A stretch of 64,000 nucleotides of DNA from Saccharothrix sp. ALI-22-I (GTDB lineage: Bacteria; Actinomycetota; Actinomycetes; Mycobacteriales; Pseudonocardiaceae), in the NCBI RefSeq assembly GCF_001984175.1, contig NZ_MTQP01000040.1, positions 1-64,000 on the forward strand. Reading direction: 5' to 3'. Both the position numbers and the translations under genes were made by a program. Of the stretch, positions 7,702 through 16,465 are shown one piece after another. Position 1 is the first letter of the stretch, and every line of letters begins with the position of its first letter. The notes under the pieces were generated by a model, which saw only the letters and a list, made by a program, of their open reading frames with translations, was not told where the DNA came from and did not search any database.

Positions 7702-8658
7702 TCAGGGCCGCGGGGTACGCCCGCGCCTGCGGGCCCGGGGCAGGTAGACGTCCTGGCGGCCCGGCACGATCCGGTTGGACACGCTGCCGAGCCGTTCCAC
7801 GGTCAGCGTCACCACGTCACCCGGGGTGAGCGGGGGCGGGGTCCGCTCGCCGTTGCGGCCCCAGTGCTCTGCCAGGGCGCCCCAGCCACAGGTGCCCGAG
7901 CCCAGCAGGTCTCCCGGGCGTACCCAGGTGTCGCGGCTGGCGTAGGCGATCATCTCCTCGAAGGTCCACGAGCAGTTGGCGAGGGTGTCACGGCCGATGA
8001 GGTCGCCGTTGACGGTGACGGTCATCTCCAGGTCGAGGAACCCGTCGGGGTCCCTGCGGTCCTCCACCTCGTCCGCGGTCACCAGGAACGGGCCGAGGGT
8101 GTTGGCGAAGTCCTTGCCCTTGGAGAAACCCAGCCCAAGGTTCTTCTCCGGTTTCTGCAGGTCACGGGCGGACCAGTCGTTGAACACCAGGTAGCCGACG
8201 ATGTGGTCCCCGGCCTGCTCGGGCGTGAGGTCCCGCCCGGGCCGGCCGATCACGGCGGCCACCTCCAGTTCGCAGTCGAGCACCGAGCACCCGGCCGGGA
8301 CCGGCACCTCGTCGTGGGCGCCGTAGGCGGCGTGCGGGTTGGTGAAGTAGAAGTTCGGCGCCCGATACCACTCCTCTGGGATGTGCTCCAGACCGTCCAG
8401 GGCCTTCGAGACGCCCTCGATGTGCGCCTCGAAGCCCACGAAGTCACGGATCGACGGCGGCTTCAGCGGAGGCAGCAACCGGACGTCCTCGACCCGCGGA
8501 CCGCCGTCCCCGGCCAGGGCCCGCTCGCCTGCCTCCCGCAACGTCCCGTTCTCCAGGAGCGACAGCACCGTGGTGCCGTCCGGCAGCGGGTGGATCACCC
8601 CATCCCGGACGACACCCGCGCGCTCGGCGCCTTCGTGCTCGTATGTCGCGAAACGCAT
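7702..8658 (-). CDS. Fumarylacetoacetate-hydrolase-family protein, FAH-B (module 1)
   Basis: This 318-residue enzyme belongs to the FAH superfamily, which hydrolyses or decarboxylates beta-diketo and hydroxymuconate-type ring-cleavage products with a divalent metal. The N-terminal MRFATYEHEGAERAGVVRDG domain leads into the catalytic core: PNFYFTNPHAAYGAHDEVPVP, then the metal-binding E-x-E motif in CELEVAAVIG, the NDWSARDLQ block and FSKGKDFANTLGP. It is colinear along its length with the protein at 26787-27719. It lies 18 bases downstream of the amidohydrolase and is probably cotranscribed with the monooxygenase operon. Confidence 0.88.
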   Translation of the reverse strand: MRFATYEHEGAERAGVVRDGVIHPLPDGTTVLSLLENGTLREAGERALAGDGGPRVEDVRLLPPLKPPSIRDFVGFEAHIEGVSKALDGLEHIPEEWYRAPNFYFTNPHAAYGAHDEVPVPAGCSVLDCELEVAAVIGRPGRDLTPEQAGDHIVGYLVFNDWSARDLQKPEKNLGLGFSKGKDFANTLGPFLVTADEVEDRRDPDGFLDLEMTVTVNGDLIGRDTLANCSWTFEEMIAYASRDTWVRPGDLLGSGTCGWGALAEHWGRNGERTPPPLTPGDVVTLTVERLGSVSNRIVPGRQDVYLPRARRRGRTPRP

Positions 8659-8676
8659 CGTGTGTCTCTCCCGTGC

Positions 8677-9699
8677 TCAGTGGTGGGTGGGGGTGGGTGC
8701 CCGCCGGACCGTCCCCAGCAGGTCCATGGCGTTGCCGCCGGCGATCGCGGCCCGGGCCCCCGGGTCCAGCCCCGCGGCGTCCAGGCGCGCCACCGGGTCC
8801 TCGACGCCCATGTCGAAGGGATGGTCGGTGCCGAGAACGACACGGTCCGCCCCGGCCTCCTCGACCAGGTGGCGCAGTCCCCGGGGCGTGTAGACCAAGG
8901 CGTCGAACCACATGCGCCGCAGGTAGGTGCTCGGCGGGTGGGCGCAGCCCCGCGCGTCCTGGCGTACCTGCCATGCGTGGTCGGACCGTCCGATGTACGT
9001 GGGCAGGTAGCCGCCGCCGTGCGCGGCGACCAGCTTCAGCCCCGGGAAGCGGTCGAGTGTGCCGCCGAAGATCAGCCGCGACAGCGCGACGGTGGTCTCC
9101 ACGGGCTGGCCGACGGTGTTGCCGAGGTAGTGGACGGCGAGCCGTTCCCCGAGGGAGCAGCCCCAGGGGTGGACGAACACCACCGCACCCAGCGCCTCGG
9201 CCTTGGCCCACACCGGGTCGTGGGCAGGGTCGGCCAGCTCGCGGCCGTCGACGGAGGTGGAGACGCTGATCCCGTACAGCCCAAGTCCGGTGACCGCCTC
9301 CTGAAGCAGCTCCACCGCGAGGTGCGGGTGCTGCAGCGGCACGGTGCCCAGGCCGCACAGCCGCTCCGGAGCCTGCGCGCAGTGCGCGGCGACCGCCTCA
9401 TTGGTCGTACGGGCCAGGCGCTGCGCGAGGTCCTCGTCGGCCCAGTAGTGGTGCATGGGCATCGGCCCGACCACCTGGATGTCGACGCCCATCGCGTCGA
9501 GGTCTGCCAGCCTTGCCCGTACGTCGGTCAGCTTGGGCCGCAGCCGGGACAACTGGGCGCGGTTGGCCGCCAGCGACTCGGGCGCGTGCGCCCGCTGCTC
9601 GGCTGCGAACTCGGCCGCGAGTCCCTCCGTACCGGCGCACAGCTCGTCCGCCGCGGGGACGGCCAAGTGGCCGTGGAAGTCCACGACAGGCGTGATCAT
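8677..9699 (-). CDS. Amidohydrolase-family enzyme (ACMSD/decarboxylase-like, module 1)
   Basis: This 340-residue metal-dependent enzyme resembles the amidohydrolase subgroup that contains aminocarboxymuconate-semialdehyde decarboxylase and aromatic-acid decarboxylases. It shows the N-terminal H-x-H (VDFHGHLA), a core histidine in FVHPWGCSLGE, a histidine in AAHGGGYLPTYIGRSDHAW and the catalytic aspartate in VVLGTDHPFDMG. The ATG at 9699 overlaps the stop of the FAD monooxygenase (ATGA), which sets the start and shows coupling. Decarboxylation or hydrolysis of a ring-cleavage product is the likely job; the exact substrate is open. Confidence 0.87.
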   Translation of the reverse strand: MITPVVDFHGHLAVPAADELCAGTEGLAAEFAAEQRAHAPESLAANRAQLSRLRPKLTDVRARLADLDAMGVDIQVVGPMPMHHYWADEDLAQRLARTTNEAVAAHCAQAPERLCGLGTVPLQHPHLAVELLQEAVTGLGLYGISVSTSVDGRELADPAHDPVWAKAEALGAVVFVHPWGCSLGERLAVHYLGNTVGQPVETTVALSRLIFGGTLDRFPGLKLVAAHGGGYLPTYIGRSDHAWQVRQDARGCAHPPSTYLRRMWFDALVYTPRGLRHLVEEAGADRVVLGTDHPFDMGVEDPVARLDAAGLDPGARAAIAGGNAMDLLGTVRRAPTPTHH

Positions 9700-10820
9700 G
9701 CCGGGGCCCGCAGCGCGTCGAGGGTCTCGGTCATCAGCCGGGCCGGGTGGGCCCCCGGCGTCTCCGGGTGGATCTCCCACTCGGCCAGCTTCAGGGAGTT
9801 CTCCAGCACCATCCGCACACGGGGCATCCGCCGTGCCATGAACGCCTTGAGCGCGATCTCGACCGGGTCGTCACCGACGAGCAGCTCCGCGAGGACCACC
9901 GCGTCCTCGGCGCACATCGCCGCGCCCTGCGCGACCAGGGGCGGGCACGCGTGCGCCGCGTCACCGATCACGATCGTCCGCCCCCGGTACCACGGTTCGT
10001 CGATAATCACGGTCTCGATCCAGCGGTAGTCGACCGCCGTGTCGTCGGGCAGCGCGGCGATGAGCCTGCCCCAGGTGCCGCCGTATCCCTCGCCGCGTTC
10101 CCGCAGCAGGGACACCGGGGCGGACGGGCCCACCAGAGAGGCGTCCAGGTTCTCGTCCAGCAGGTAGGCGTAGCACTTGTCCGGGGAGATGGGGCTGTAG
10201 CCGGCCTTGTAGCGGGGGCCGCCGTAGTAGACCTCGTGGCAGTCCAGCTCGGCCGGGCGGTCGGCGACCACCCGGAAGATGGACATGCCGACCGGGCGCG
10301 GCTCGACGGTGATGCCGATCAGGGAGCGCATGTGCGACTTGATGCCGTCCGCGCCGACGACCAGGTCGTAGCTCCCCGTGGTGCCGTCGGTGAAGGTCAC
10401 CTCCATACGGCTGGTCGACTGTTCCAACCGCTCGACGGTGAGGCCCAGCCGGACGTGCACCCCTTGGGCGTACACCGCGTCGCACAGGGCGTTCTGGAGG
10501 TCGGAGCGGAGCGCGCCGGCCGTCGAGGGAAGGTCGGGTCCGCCGGTGTGGGCGACCGCAAGATCGGTGATCAGCTCGCCGTCCGCCTGGCGCAGTCGCA
10601 GACCGTCGTAGGGCACCGCCCGGGCGAGCACCTTGTCCAGGACGCCCACCGAGCGCAGCGCCTTCAGCGCGTTGCCCTGGAGGGTGATGCCGTGGCCGAC
10701 ACCGAACCACTGAGGTGAGATCTCGACCAGGTCGACGTCGACGCCTCGCTGCGTCAGCGCGAGCGACAGCACGCTTCCGGTGATGCCGCCGCCGACGACG
10801 AGCACCTTGTCCACTGCCAT
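9696..10820 (-). CDS. FAD-dependent aromatic monooxygenase (module 1)
   Basis: This 374-residue flavoprotein of the p-hydroxybenzoate-hydroxylase class has the N-terminal dinucleotide motif VLVVGGGITGSVLSLAL, the acidic end of the second strand (VDLVEISP), a central DLVVGADGIKSHMRS (DG) motif and the FAD-ribityl motif VIGDAAHACPP. It should use NAD(P)H and oxygen to hydroxylate an aromatic ring, preparing it for extradiol cleavage. The ATG at 10820 has AGGA six bases upstream; an ATG six bases earlier has no spacing for it. It is translationally coupled to the amidohydrolase and is paralogous to 22729-23853. Confidence 0.9.
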   Translation of the reverse strand: MAVDKVLVVGGGITGSVLSLALTQRGVDVDLVEISPQWFGVGHGITLQGNALKALRSVGVLDKVLARAVPYDGLRLRQADGELITDLAVAHTGGPDLPSTAGALRSDLQNALCDAVYAQGVHVRLGLTVERLEQSTSRMEVTFTDGTTGSYDLVVGADGIKSHMRSLIGITVEPRPVGMSIFRVVADRPAELDCHEVYYGGPRYKAGYSPISPDKCYAYLLDENLDASLVGPSAPVSLLRERGEGYGGTWGRLIAALPDDTAVDYRWIETVIIDEPWYRGRTIVIGDAAHACPPLVAQGAAMCAEDAVVLAELLVGDDPVEIALKAFMARRMPRVRMVLENSLKLAEWEIHPETPGAHPARLMTETLDALRAPA

Positions 10821-10867
10821 GGGCATTCCTTGCCGTGTGAGATGAGAGGTATGGGAAGGCCGGTCCG

Positions 10868-11173
10868 TCAGCCGGTGAAGCGGTCCCCGAGTTCGTGGTA
10901 GTGCTCGACGACCGGGGCCTTGTCGAAGTACGGGCCTACCAGGGAACGCCAGCGCTGGAACCGCTCGGAGCTGCGGAAACCGACGGTGTGCGCCTCGACG
11001 CTGTCCCAGCTGACGAGCAGCAGGTAGGTCTGCGGCCGCTCCTCGCAGCGCAGCAACTCGGCCCAGCGGAAGCCGTCGGCCTCGGCCAGAACCTTGCGTC
11101 CCTCGGCGAAGGCCGCCTCGAACTGCTGCTCCTGGCCGGCCGATACGGCCAGTTCCGCGTGCTCGACGATCAC
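10868..11173 (-). CDS. Small antibiotic-biosynthesis-monooxygenase-like (ABM) protein
   Basis: A 101-residue dimeric alpha/beta-barrel type protein: VIVEHAELAVSAGQEQQFEAAF at the start, LLRCEERPQTYLLLVSWDSVEAHTVGFRSSERFQRW in the middle and a PVVEHYHEL end. Such proteins act as cofactor-free monooxygenases or as accessory/cyclase-like proteins. The GTG at 11173 was chosen because AGGAGA sits five to six bases upstream; the longer frame upstream has no protein-like sequence. It is the first gene of the minus-strand catabolic operon and lies 47 bases before the FAD monooxygenase. Confidence 0.75.
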   Translation of the reverse strand: MIVEHAELAVSAGQEQQFEAAFAEGRKVLAEADGFRWAELLRCEERPQTYLLLVSWDSVEAHTVGFRSSERFQRWRSLVGPYFDKAPVVEHYHELGDRFTG

Positions 11174-11285
11174 CAGATTCTCCTGACGTTCCGGGTGCGA
11201 CGGTCCAGCACACCCAACGCCCGCCGTCGGGTCTGCGTTGCATGACCCTCCGTGAGTGGCGACCGCGCGGTCAACGGATTCGGGC

Positions 11286-11301
11286 ATCGCGAATCAGCAC
11301 G
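11286..11301. promoter_or_regulatory. Repeated upstream motif ATCGCGAATCAGCACG (site 2)
   Basis: Second copy of the element at 4866-4881 (14 of 16 identical), again upstream of the first gene of a minus-strand operon. It lies between the ABM start and the GATG-N5-CATC site in the divergent promoter region. Confidence 0.35.
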
Positions 11302-11377
11302 TCATCCATGCCCTACGGCGATGGACCAGCCGGGAACCATGCGTGATCTGGGGTAACGGGGAGTAGCGGCCGAACGT

Positions 11378-11390
11378 GATGGCTGGCATC
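11378..11390. promoter_or_regulatory. Candidate LysR operator GATGGCTGGCATC (site 3, divergent promoter)
   Basis: Identical 13-mer to 6484-6496. It lies in the 330-base divergent region between the ABM operon (minus) and the FAH-A operon (plus), about 114 bases upstream of the plus-strand start and 205 bases from the minus-strand start. Confidence 0.5.
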
Positions 11391-11503
11391 GCCGATGACC
11401 ATTTCCGCCGGGCACTCGCTGATGCCTAGCGTTCCCAGTGGATGCCCTGTCCGCATCCCGTTTCCTGTCACTTCCCCTGTCACCCATGGACGAGGAGTCG
11501 CTC

Positions 11504-12481
11504 GTGCCTGATCGTCTACCCCTACACGCCGGGCCGTTCGCGCTCGGCACCTTCAGCCGCGATGGCGGCGATCCGTTCCCGGGACTGGTCACCGCCACCC
11601 GGGTGCGCGATCTGTCGCACGTGGCGGCGTCGGTGCGTGCGCTGGTCGAGGACTGGGACGGGGTGCTGCCGCGGCTGGCCGCTCTCGCCGAGGAACCGCA
11701 GACACCGGACGGCGCCTGGCACGACTTGGCCGACCTGCGCGTGCACGCCCCGATCGAGCCCGGCCAGATCCTCCAGTCGGGTGCCAACTACCGGCGTCAC
11801 GTGGTGGATCTGGTCGCGGCCGAGAAGGAGAGCGTGCACGGGGCCACCCCGGACGAGGCGCGGGCCGACGCCGAGAAGATGATGGACGAACGCGCCCGCA
11901 ACGGCGTGCCGTACATCTTCCTCGGCTCGCCGCGCGCGATGTGCGGCCCCTACGACGAGGTGGTGCTGCCGGAGCTCGGCGAGCAGCACGACTGGGAGCT
12001 GGAGCTCGCGCTTGTCATCGGCCGTGAAGGGCGGAACATCGCCCCGAAGGACGCGTGGTCGTATGTCGCCGGATACACGATCTGCAACGACATCACGACC
12101 CGTGACCGGCTCTACCGCCCGGATCTGAAGGCCATCGGCACCGACTGGTTCACCGCCAAGAACGCCGACACCTTCCTGCCGACCGGGCCGTTCCTGGTGC
12201 CGGCCAGCTTCGTCGGCGACTCGTCCGACTTCCGGATCACCCTGCGCCACAACGGAGTCGTACGCCAGGACGAGTCGACGAAGGACATGATCTTCGACAT
12301 CCCCCGGCTCATCGCCTACGCCTCGACCACCAGCACCCTGCGCCCGGGAGACCTGCTGCTCACCGGCTCGCCGGCCGGCAATGGCGCCCACTGGAACGTG
12401 TTCCTGGCGCCCGGCGACGTCATGGAGGCCGAAATCACCGGCCTCGGGCACCAGCGCAACACCGTCAGGAGCATCCGATGA
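11504..12481 (+). CDS. Fumarylacetoacetate-hydrolase-family protein, FAH-A (module 1)
   Basis: A 325-residue FAH-superfamily enzyme of a different subgroup from FAH-B. The core runs QILQSGANYRRHVVDL, then the metal E-x-E in DWELELALVIG, GYTICNDITTRD, GTDWFTAKNADTFLPTGPF and the C-terminal LLTGSPAGNG. It likely hydrolyses, isomerises or decarboxylates the ring-fission product. The GTG at 11504 has GAGGAG six bases before it and leaves a protein starting like the paralogue at 20822; an ATG 18 bases earlier lies before that ribosome site. Its stop overlaps the next start (ATGA). Confidence 0.88.
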   Translation: MPDRLPLHAGPFALGTFSRDGGDPFPGLVTATRVRDLSHVAASVRALVEDWDGVLPRLAALAEEPQTPDGAWHDLADLRVHAPIEPGQILQSGANYRRHVVDLVAAEKESVHGATPDEARADAEKMMDERARNGVPYIFLGSPRAMCGPYDEVVLPELGEQHDWELELALVIGREGRNIAPKDAWSYVAGYTICNDITTRDRLYRPDLKAIGTDWFTAKNADTFLPTGPFLVPASFVGDSSDFRITLRHNGVVRQDESTKDMIFDIPRLIAYASTTSTLRPGDLLLTGSPAGNGAHWNVFLAPGDVMEAEITGLGHQRNTVRSIR

Positions 12482-13431
12482 CCTCGACTTCTTCCGACGC
12501 CTTCCAGCCCATCACACATCTGCGTCACTTCGACCTGGCCGTGCCCGACTTCGACCAGCAGCGCACCTTTTACTCCGAGGTGTGGGGACTGACCGAGATC
12601 GCCAACGACAGCGGCATCGCGTTCTTCGCGGCCGAGGGCAGCCCCGAGCAGTACGTCGTCCGCATCCGCAAGGACCAGCGCAAGCGCATGGATCTGGTCG
12701 CCTTCGGCGCCGCCTCGGTATCCGATGTCGACGAGCTGGCCGCACGGCTGGGCACCGCGGACGTCCCGCTGGTCAGCGAACCGGGCGCCATGGACACTCC
12801 GGGAGGCGGCTACGGCTTTCGGTTCTTCGACCCCGACGGGAGGGTCGTCGAGGTCTCCGCGGACGTGGAGAACAGGGTCCACCGCAAGATCGAGGAGAGG
12901 GAGGCGGTCCCGGTCCGGCTCTCGCACTGCGTGGTGAACTCCACCGATCCGGCGGGACTTCGGGACTTCTACGCGCGGCACCTGGGCTTCCGGCTCTCCG
13001 ACACCCTGTTCTCGCAGCACATGGGTGACCTCATGTACTTCATGCGGTGCAACCCGCTGCACCACTCCTTCGCCATCGCGCGCGGCCCCCATGTCTCCCT
13101 GCACCACGCGTCGTTCGAGATGCGCGGAGTGGAGGAGTACATGCGCGGCACCGGACGGGCGCTGCGCGCCGGGACACGGCTGACCTGGGGGCCCGGCCGC
13201 CACCTGGCGGGCGACAACACCTTCGCCTACTTCCACGACCCGCACGGCAACACCGTCGAGTACACCACGGAACTCGCCGTCCTGGAGGAGGACCTGTGGC
13301 ACCCCGGACGGCACGACGTGGACGATCCGCAGACGCAGGACCAGTGGGGCACCGCCGACCCGATGAGCGAGTCGGTGGCCAAGGAACAGTTCAACGACCC
13401 CGACGTGCTGTTCGAGGCCCCGCCCGTGTGA
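12478..13431 (+). CDS. Type I extradiol dioxygenase, VOC superfamily (module 1)
   Basis: This 317-residue protein has two vicinal-oxygen-chelate domains, the architecture of catechol 2,3-dioxygenase/BphC-type enzymes that open catecholic rings next to the hydroxyls. Metal ligands are visible at the expected places: H150 (RLSHCVVN), H209 or H210 (LHHASFEM) and E261 (GNTVEYTTEL), almost the same numbering as in BphC. Domain 1 has lost these residues, as usual. It is coupled to FAH-A by an ATGA overlap, consistent with cleavage followed by processing. The C-terminal DQWGTADPM region is shared with the module 2 paralogue. Confidence 0.92.
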   Translation: MTSTSSDAFQPITHLRHFDLAVPDFDQQRTFYSEVWGLTEIANDSGIAFFAAEGSPEQYVVRIRKDQRKRMDLVAFGAASVSDVDELAARLGTADVPLVSEPGAMDTPGGGYGFRFFDPDGRVVEVSADVENRVHRKIEEREAVPVRLSHCVVNSTDPAGLRDFYARHLGFRLSDTLFSQHMGDLMYFMRCNPLHHSFAIARGPHVSLHHASFEMRGVEEYMRGTGRALRAGTRLTWGPGRHLAGDNTFAYFHDPHGNTVEYTTELAVLEEDLWHPGRHDVDDPQTQDQWGTADPMSESVAKEQFNDPDVLFEAPPV

Positions 13432-13501
13432 CCGGGATGTGATCAGCACCCGCCGCCCCCTCTGGCGAAACACCCCCGAAGCATCCGAGAAAGGCGCCAC
13501 C

Positions 13502-14809
13502 GTGGCGAAGACATTTCTGAAGACCGCCGTTTCCGAGGAACAGGTCACCGTCGATCTGAACGCCGTGCGCGCCACGGTCACCGACGTCATCGCGGACATC
13601 CGCGAACGCGGCGACACGGCAGTGCGCGAGTACTCCGAGAAGTTCGACGGATGGAGCCCGGAGTCCTTCCGGCTGTCACCGGAGCAGATCGAGGAGATCG
13701 TCTCCTCGGTGCCCGCCCAGGTCATCGAGGACATCCGCTTCGTGCAGGAGCAGGTGCGCACGTTCGCCCGCCACCAACTCGACTCCCTGGGCGAGTTCGA
13801 GGTGGAGACCCTGCCCGGCGTGAAGCTCGGTCAGAAGCACATCCCCGTCCAGGCCGCGGGCGCCTACATCCCCGGGGGCCGCTACCCGCTGACCGCCTCC
13901 GCCCACATGACCATCGTCACGGCTAAGGTCGCGGGCGTGCCCCGGGTCGTCGCCTGCACCCCGCCGATCCGCGGCGAGGTCCCCGCCGCGACCGTCGCCG
14001 CCGCGCACCTGGCGGGCGCCGACGAGATCTGGCTGCTCGGCGGTGTCCAGGCCGTCGCCGCGATGGCCGCCGGTACCGACACCATGCGACCGGTGGACCT
14101 GATCGCCGGGCCGGGCAACGCGTACGTCGCCGAGGCCAAGCGGCAGTTGTTCGGCGAGATCGGCATCGACCTGTTCGCCGGCCCCACCGAGATCCTGGTG
14201 CTGGCCGACGCTGATGCCGACCCGTTCATCTGCGCCGTCGACCTGCTCTCCCAGGCCGAGCACGGCCCCGACTCCCCCGCCGTGCTGATCACCACCTCCC
14301 GCGAGGTGGGCGAGCGGACCATCGCCGAGGTGGAGCGGCTGCTGCCCGGCATGCCGACAAAGGACTTCGCGGAGCCGGCGTGGCGGGACCACGGCCAGGT
14401 GATCGTGGTGGACTCCGTGGACGAGCTGTACACGCTGGCCGACGAGTTCGCGTACGAGCACGTGGAGGTGCTCACCGCCGACCCGCGCGAGGCACTGGAG
14501 CGAATGACCCAGTACGGTGCGCTGTTCCTCGGCGAGGGCACCTGCGTGTCCTTCGGCGACAAGGTCATCGGCACCAACCATGTGCTGCCCACGCGCGGCG
14601 CCGCCCGCTACACCGGCGGTCTGTGGGTCGGCAAGTACCTCAAGACGGTGACCTACCAGGAGGTCACGGACACCGAGTCGCAGGCCCTGCTGGGCCGGCT
14701 GTGCGGCCGGGCCGCCCGGATCGAGCTGTTCGAGGGACACGCCCGGTCCGGCGACGTACGGGCCGCCAAGGCCGCGGGAGACGAACTGCCCTGGGCGGTG
14801 CGGGCATGA
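13502..14809 (+). CDS. Histidinol-dehydrogenase-like NAD-dependent alcohol dehydrogenase
   Basis: This 435-residue protein belongs to the HisD fold family. It keeps the zinc-site elements (Q and H in LLSQAEHGPDS, D and H in SFGDKVIGTNHVLPT, late H in FEGHARS) and the catalytic E-H pair in FAYEHVEV. No other histidine-biosynthesis gene is nearby, and it sits between a ring-cleavage dioxygenase and an SDR, so it is more likely one of the catabolic HisD paralogues (such as the sulfopropanediol dehydrogenase HpsN type) that oxidise a primary alcohol to a carboxylate. The GTG at 13502 has GAGAAAGG about seven bases upstream. Substrate unknown. Confidence 0.85.
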   Translation: MAKTFLKTAVSEEQVTVDLNAVRATVTDVIADIRERGDTAVREYSEKFDGWSPESFRLSPEQIEEIVSSVPAQVIEDIRFVQEQVRTFARHQLDSLGEFEVETLPGVKLGQKHIPVQAAGAYIPGGRYPLTASAHMTIVTAKVAGVPRVVACTPPIRGEVPAATVAAAHLAGADEIWLLGGVQAVAAMAAGTDTMRPVDLIAGPGNAYVAEAKRQLFGEIGIDLFAGPTEILVLADADADPFICAVDLLSQAEHGPDSPAVLITTSREVGERTIAEVERLLPGMPTKDFAEPAWRDHGQVIVVDSVDELYTLADEFAYEHVEVLTADPREALERMTQYGALFLGEGTCVSFGDKVIGTNHVLPTRGAARYTGGLWVGKYLKTVTYQEVTDTESQALLGRLCGRAARIELFEGHARSGDVRAAKAAGDELPWAVRA

Positions 14810-15585
14810 CCACCCTGCCCCTGCGAGACCGTACGGCACTGGTCACCGGCGGAGGGGGCCCGCTCGGGCGGGCCTTCTCCCTCGCGCTCGCACAGGCCGG
14901 GGCCCGGGTGATCCTCGTCGGCCGCAACGAGCAGGCCCTCTCCGGTGCGGCTCGCCGTGTGTCCATGGAGGGTGGCACGGCCCGCACCGCGGTGTGCGAC
15001 GTGTCGGACCCGGCGTCGGTCACGGCACTCACGGACACGCTCGCCGAGGAGGACATCTCCGTCCTGGTCAACAACGCGGGCGTCGCGGGCCCGGTGAAGC
15101 CTCTCACCGAGGTCGAACCCGACGAGTGGGACGGGGTTTTCTCCGCGAACGTCCGCGGCGTCTACCTGATGTGCCGGGCCTTCCTTCCCTCGATGATCGG
15201 GGCCGGCCGCGGTGACATCGTCAACATCGCCTCGGTCAGCGGCAAACGCCCCCTCCTCAACCGCACCCCCTACACAGCCTCCAAGATGGCCCTGCTGGGC
15301 CTGACCCGCACCCTCGCCGCTGAGGTCGGACCCCACGGTGTCGCCGTCAACTCCCTCTCTCCCGGCCCGGTGCGCGGCCCGCGCATGGACCGCAACTTCC
15401 GGCTGGAGGCCGAACTGACGGGCAGCACACCGGAAGAGGCCGAGCGGGCGTTCGCGTCCCGGGCGGCCCTGGGCAGATTGGTGGAGGAGGACGAAGTGGC
15501 GAAGGCCCTGGTGGCGATGCTCGCCATGCCCGGACTCTGCGGCGCGGACATCGACCTCTCCGCCGGCATGATCGCCCCCTCGTGA
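14806..15585 (+). CDS. Short-chain dehydrogenase/reductase (module 1, SDR-b)
   Basis: A 259-residue SDR with cofactor motif TGGGGPLGRAF near residue 15, NNAG near residue 88, the catalytic serine in NIASVSG and YTASK at about residue 158. The sequence is not a close paralogue of SDR-a. Its ATG overlaps the HisD-like stop (ATGA), so the two dehydrogenases are coupled and may act in sequence on the same alcohol. It is the last gene of the plus-strand operon. Confidence 0.9.
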   Translation: MTTLPLRDRTALVTGGGGPLGRAFSLALAQAGARVILVGRNEQALSGAARRVSMEGGTARTAVCDVSDPASVTALTDTLAEEDISVLVNNAGVAGPVKPLTEVEPDEWDGVFSANVRGVYLMCRAFLPSMIGAGRGDIVNIASVSGKRPLLNRTPYTASKMALLGLTRTLAAEVGPHGVAVNSLSPGPVRGPRMDRNFRLEAELTGSTPEEAERAFASRAALGRLVEEDEVAKALVAMLAMPGLCGADIDLSAGMIAPS

Positions 15586-15777
15586 CCCACGGCTCCGGCC
15601 CCGCCGTACGTACGTGGCCCCGTCCTGCCCGACGCGGAACGCATCGTCCTCAACCTGCACCGCGCGCCTACGCCGAGACCACCGGCCACCCCTTCGACCT
15701 GCCCCAGGCACTCACCGACGCGATCACCTGCAACTCGGGCCCCCTCCACACCCAGGTCTGACCGGCGTCGGCCTACC
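15586..15777 (+). other. Short region with an unassigned coding remnant
   Basis: One frame ends with AYAETTGHPFDLPQALTDAI...LHTQV before a stop at about 15761. It looks like the C-terminus of a former protein, but there is no start and I cannot name the family. It lies between the last module 1 gene and IS debris. Confidence 0.25.
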
Positions 15778-15879
15778 TCACGACGCGCGCATTGCCCCAC
15801 CACCATTCGAGCCCCCTTCCCGAGCTGGCGGGCACCCCTCCGTCGTGCGGGCCTCAGGTGAGGGCCTATCAGGAATTAG

Positions 15880-16338
15880 GCGCACGCGGATGAGAGCGAG
15901 GTCGGCCAGCTCCGTCCAGCGCGGGGATGGGTTTGGCACGCCGGCCAGCGTCACGGCCTGCGAGATCAGCTCGGAGAGCACAGCTTCGCCGTTGTTGCCC
16001 ATCCGGACAAGCCGCACCGTGCGGCGCTGGTGACGTTCCAGCAGTCCCGGAACCTGTTCCCGGAAGGTCTGCCGGGGGCAGCTCCGAGCCTGGCAGACCA
16101 GCCGCCGGGCGCGCAGGTGCACGACAACCTGGCGGCCGTCGACCGGCACATCCTTCACCGCCCGGTGGTGATAGCCGTGCGCCTTCGCCGTGGCAGTTCC
16201 GCACACCGGACACGGCACGGCCACATCCCGGGTGCGGGCCGTGACCACCACCATGCCGCCGCTCTCCGCCACGTCCTCGACGACCAACGCCGACAGTCCG
16301 GAAAACACCGTCCCCACAAGGGAGTCGACATCCATCAC
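15880..16338 (-). pseudogene. ISL3-family transposase, N-terminal fragment
   Basis: About 150 residues match the N-terminal zinc-ribbon region of ISL3-type transposases: VEDVAESGGMVVVTARTRD, the CPVCG pair, then RRLVCQARSCPRQTF. The complete proteins are usually 400 residues or more with a DDE core, so this stump is inactive. The frame runs on into unrelated residues towards 15778. Fragment ends are approximate. Confidence 0.7.
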
Positions 16339-16414
16339 AAGATCATGATCGCGGTCAGCTACTCCATGTCACCACCGACTACGGGTCAGAGCCGCTCGAT
16401 TGACAGACCCGAAA

Positions 16415-16453
16415 CGCAGGTCAGACCGTATGGCCGACTTCTGGAACCCCACA
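16415..16453 (+). mobile_element. Solo right end of the copy A IS family
   Basis: A 39-base segment from CGCAGGTCAGACC to CCCCACA is nearly identical to the right terminus following the transposase at 324-364, but no transposase precedes it. It lies only 12 bases from the vanR stop codon and marks a deletion joined to the ISL3 fragment. Confidence 0.7.
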
Positions 16454-16465
16454 GGGATAGACCCG

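Noticed and set aside
13502-14809. Calling the HisD-like gene biosynthetic hisD
   Set aside because: No his genes adjoin it and it is coupled to an SDR inside a catabolic operon; family name kept but the gene symbol withheld.
11522-14839. Minus-strand frames opposite FAH-A, VOC and the HisD-like gene
   Set aside because: Arg/Gly/Val-rich shadows without motifs, opposite well-supported genes.
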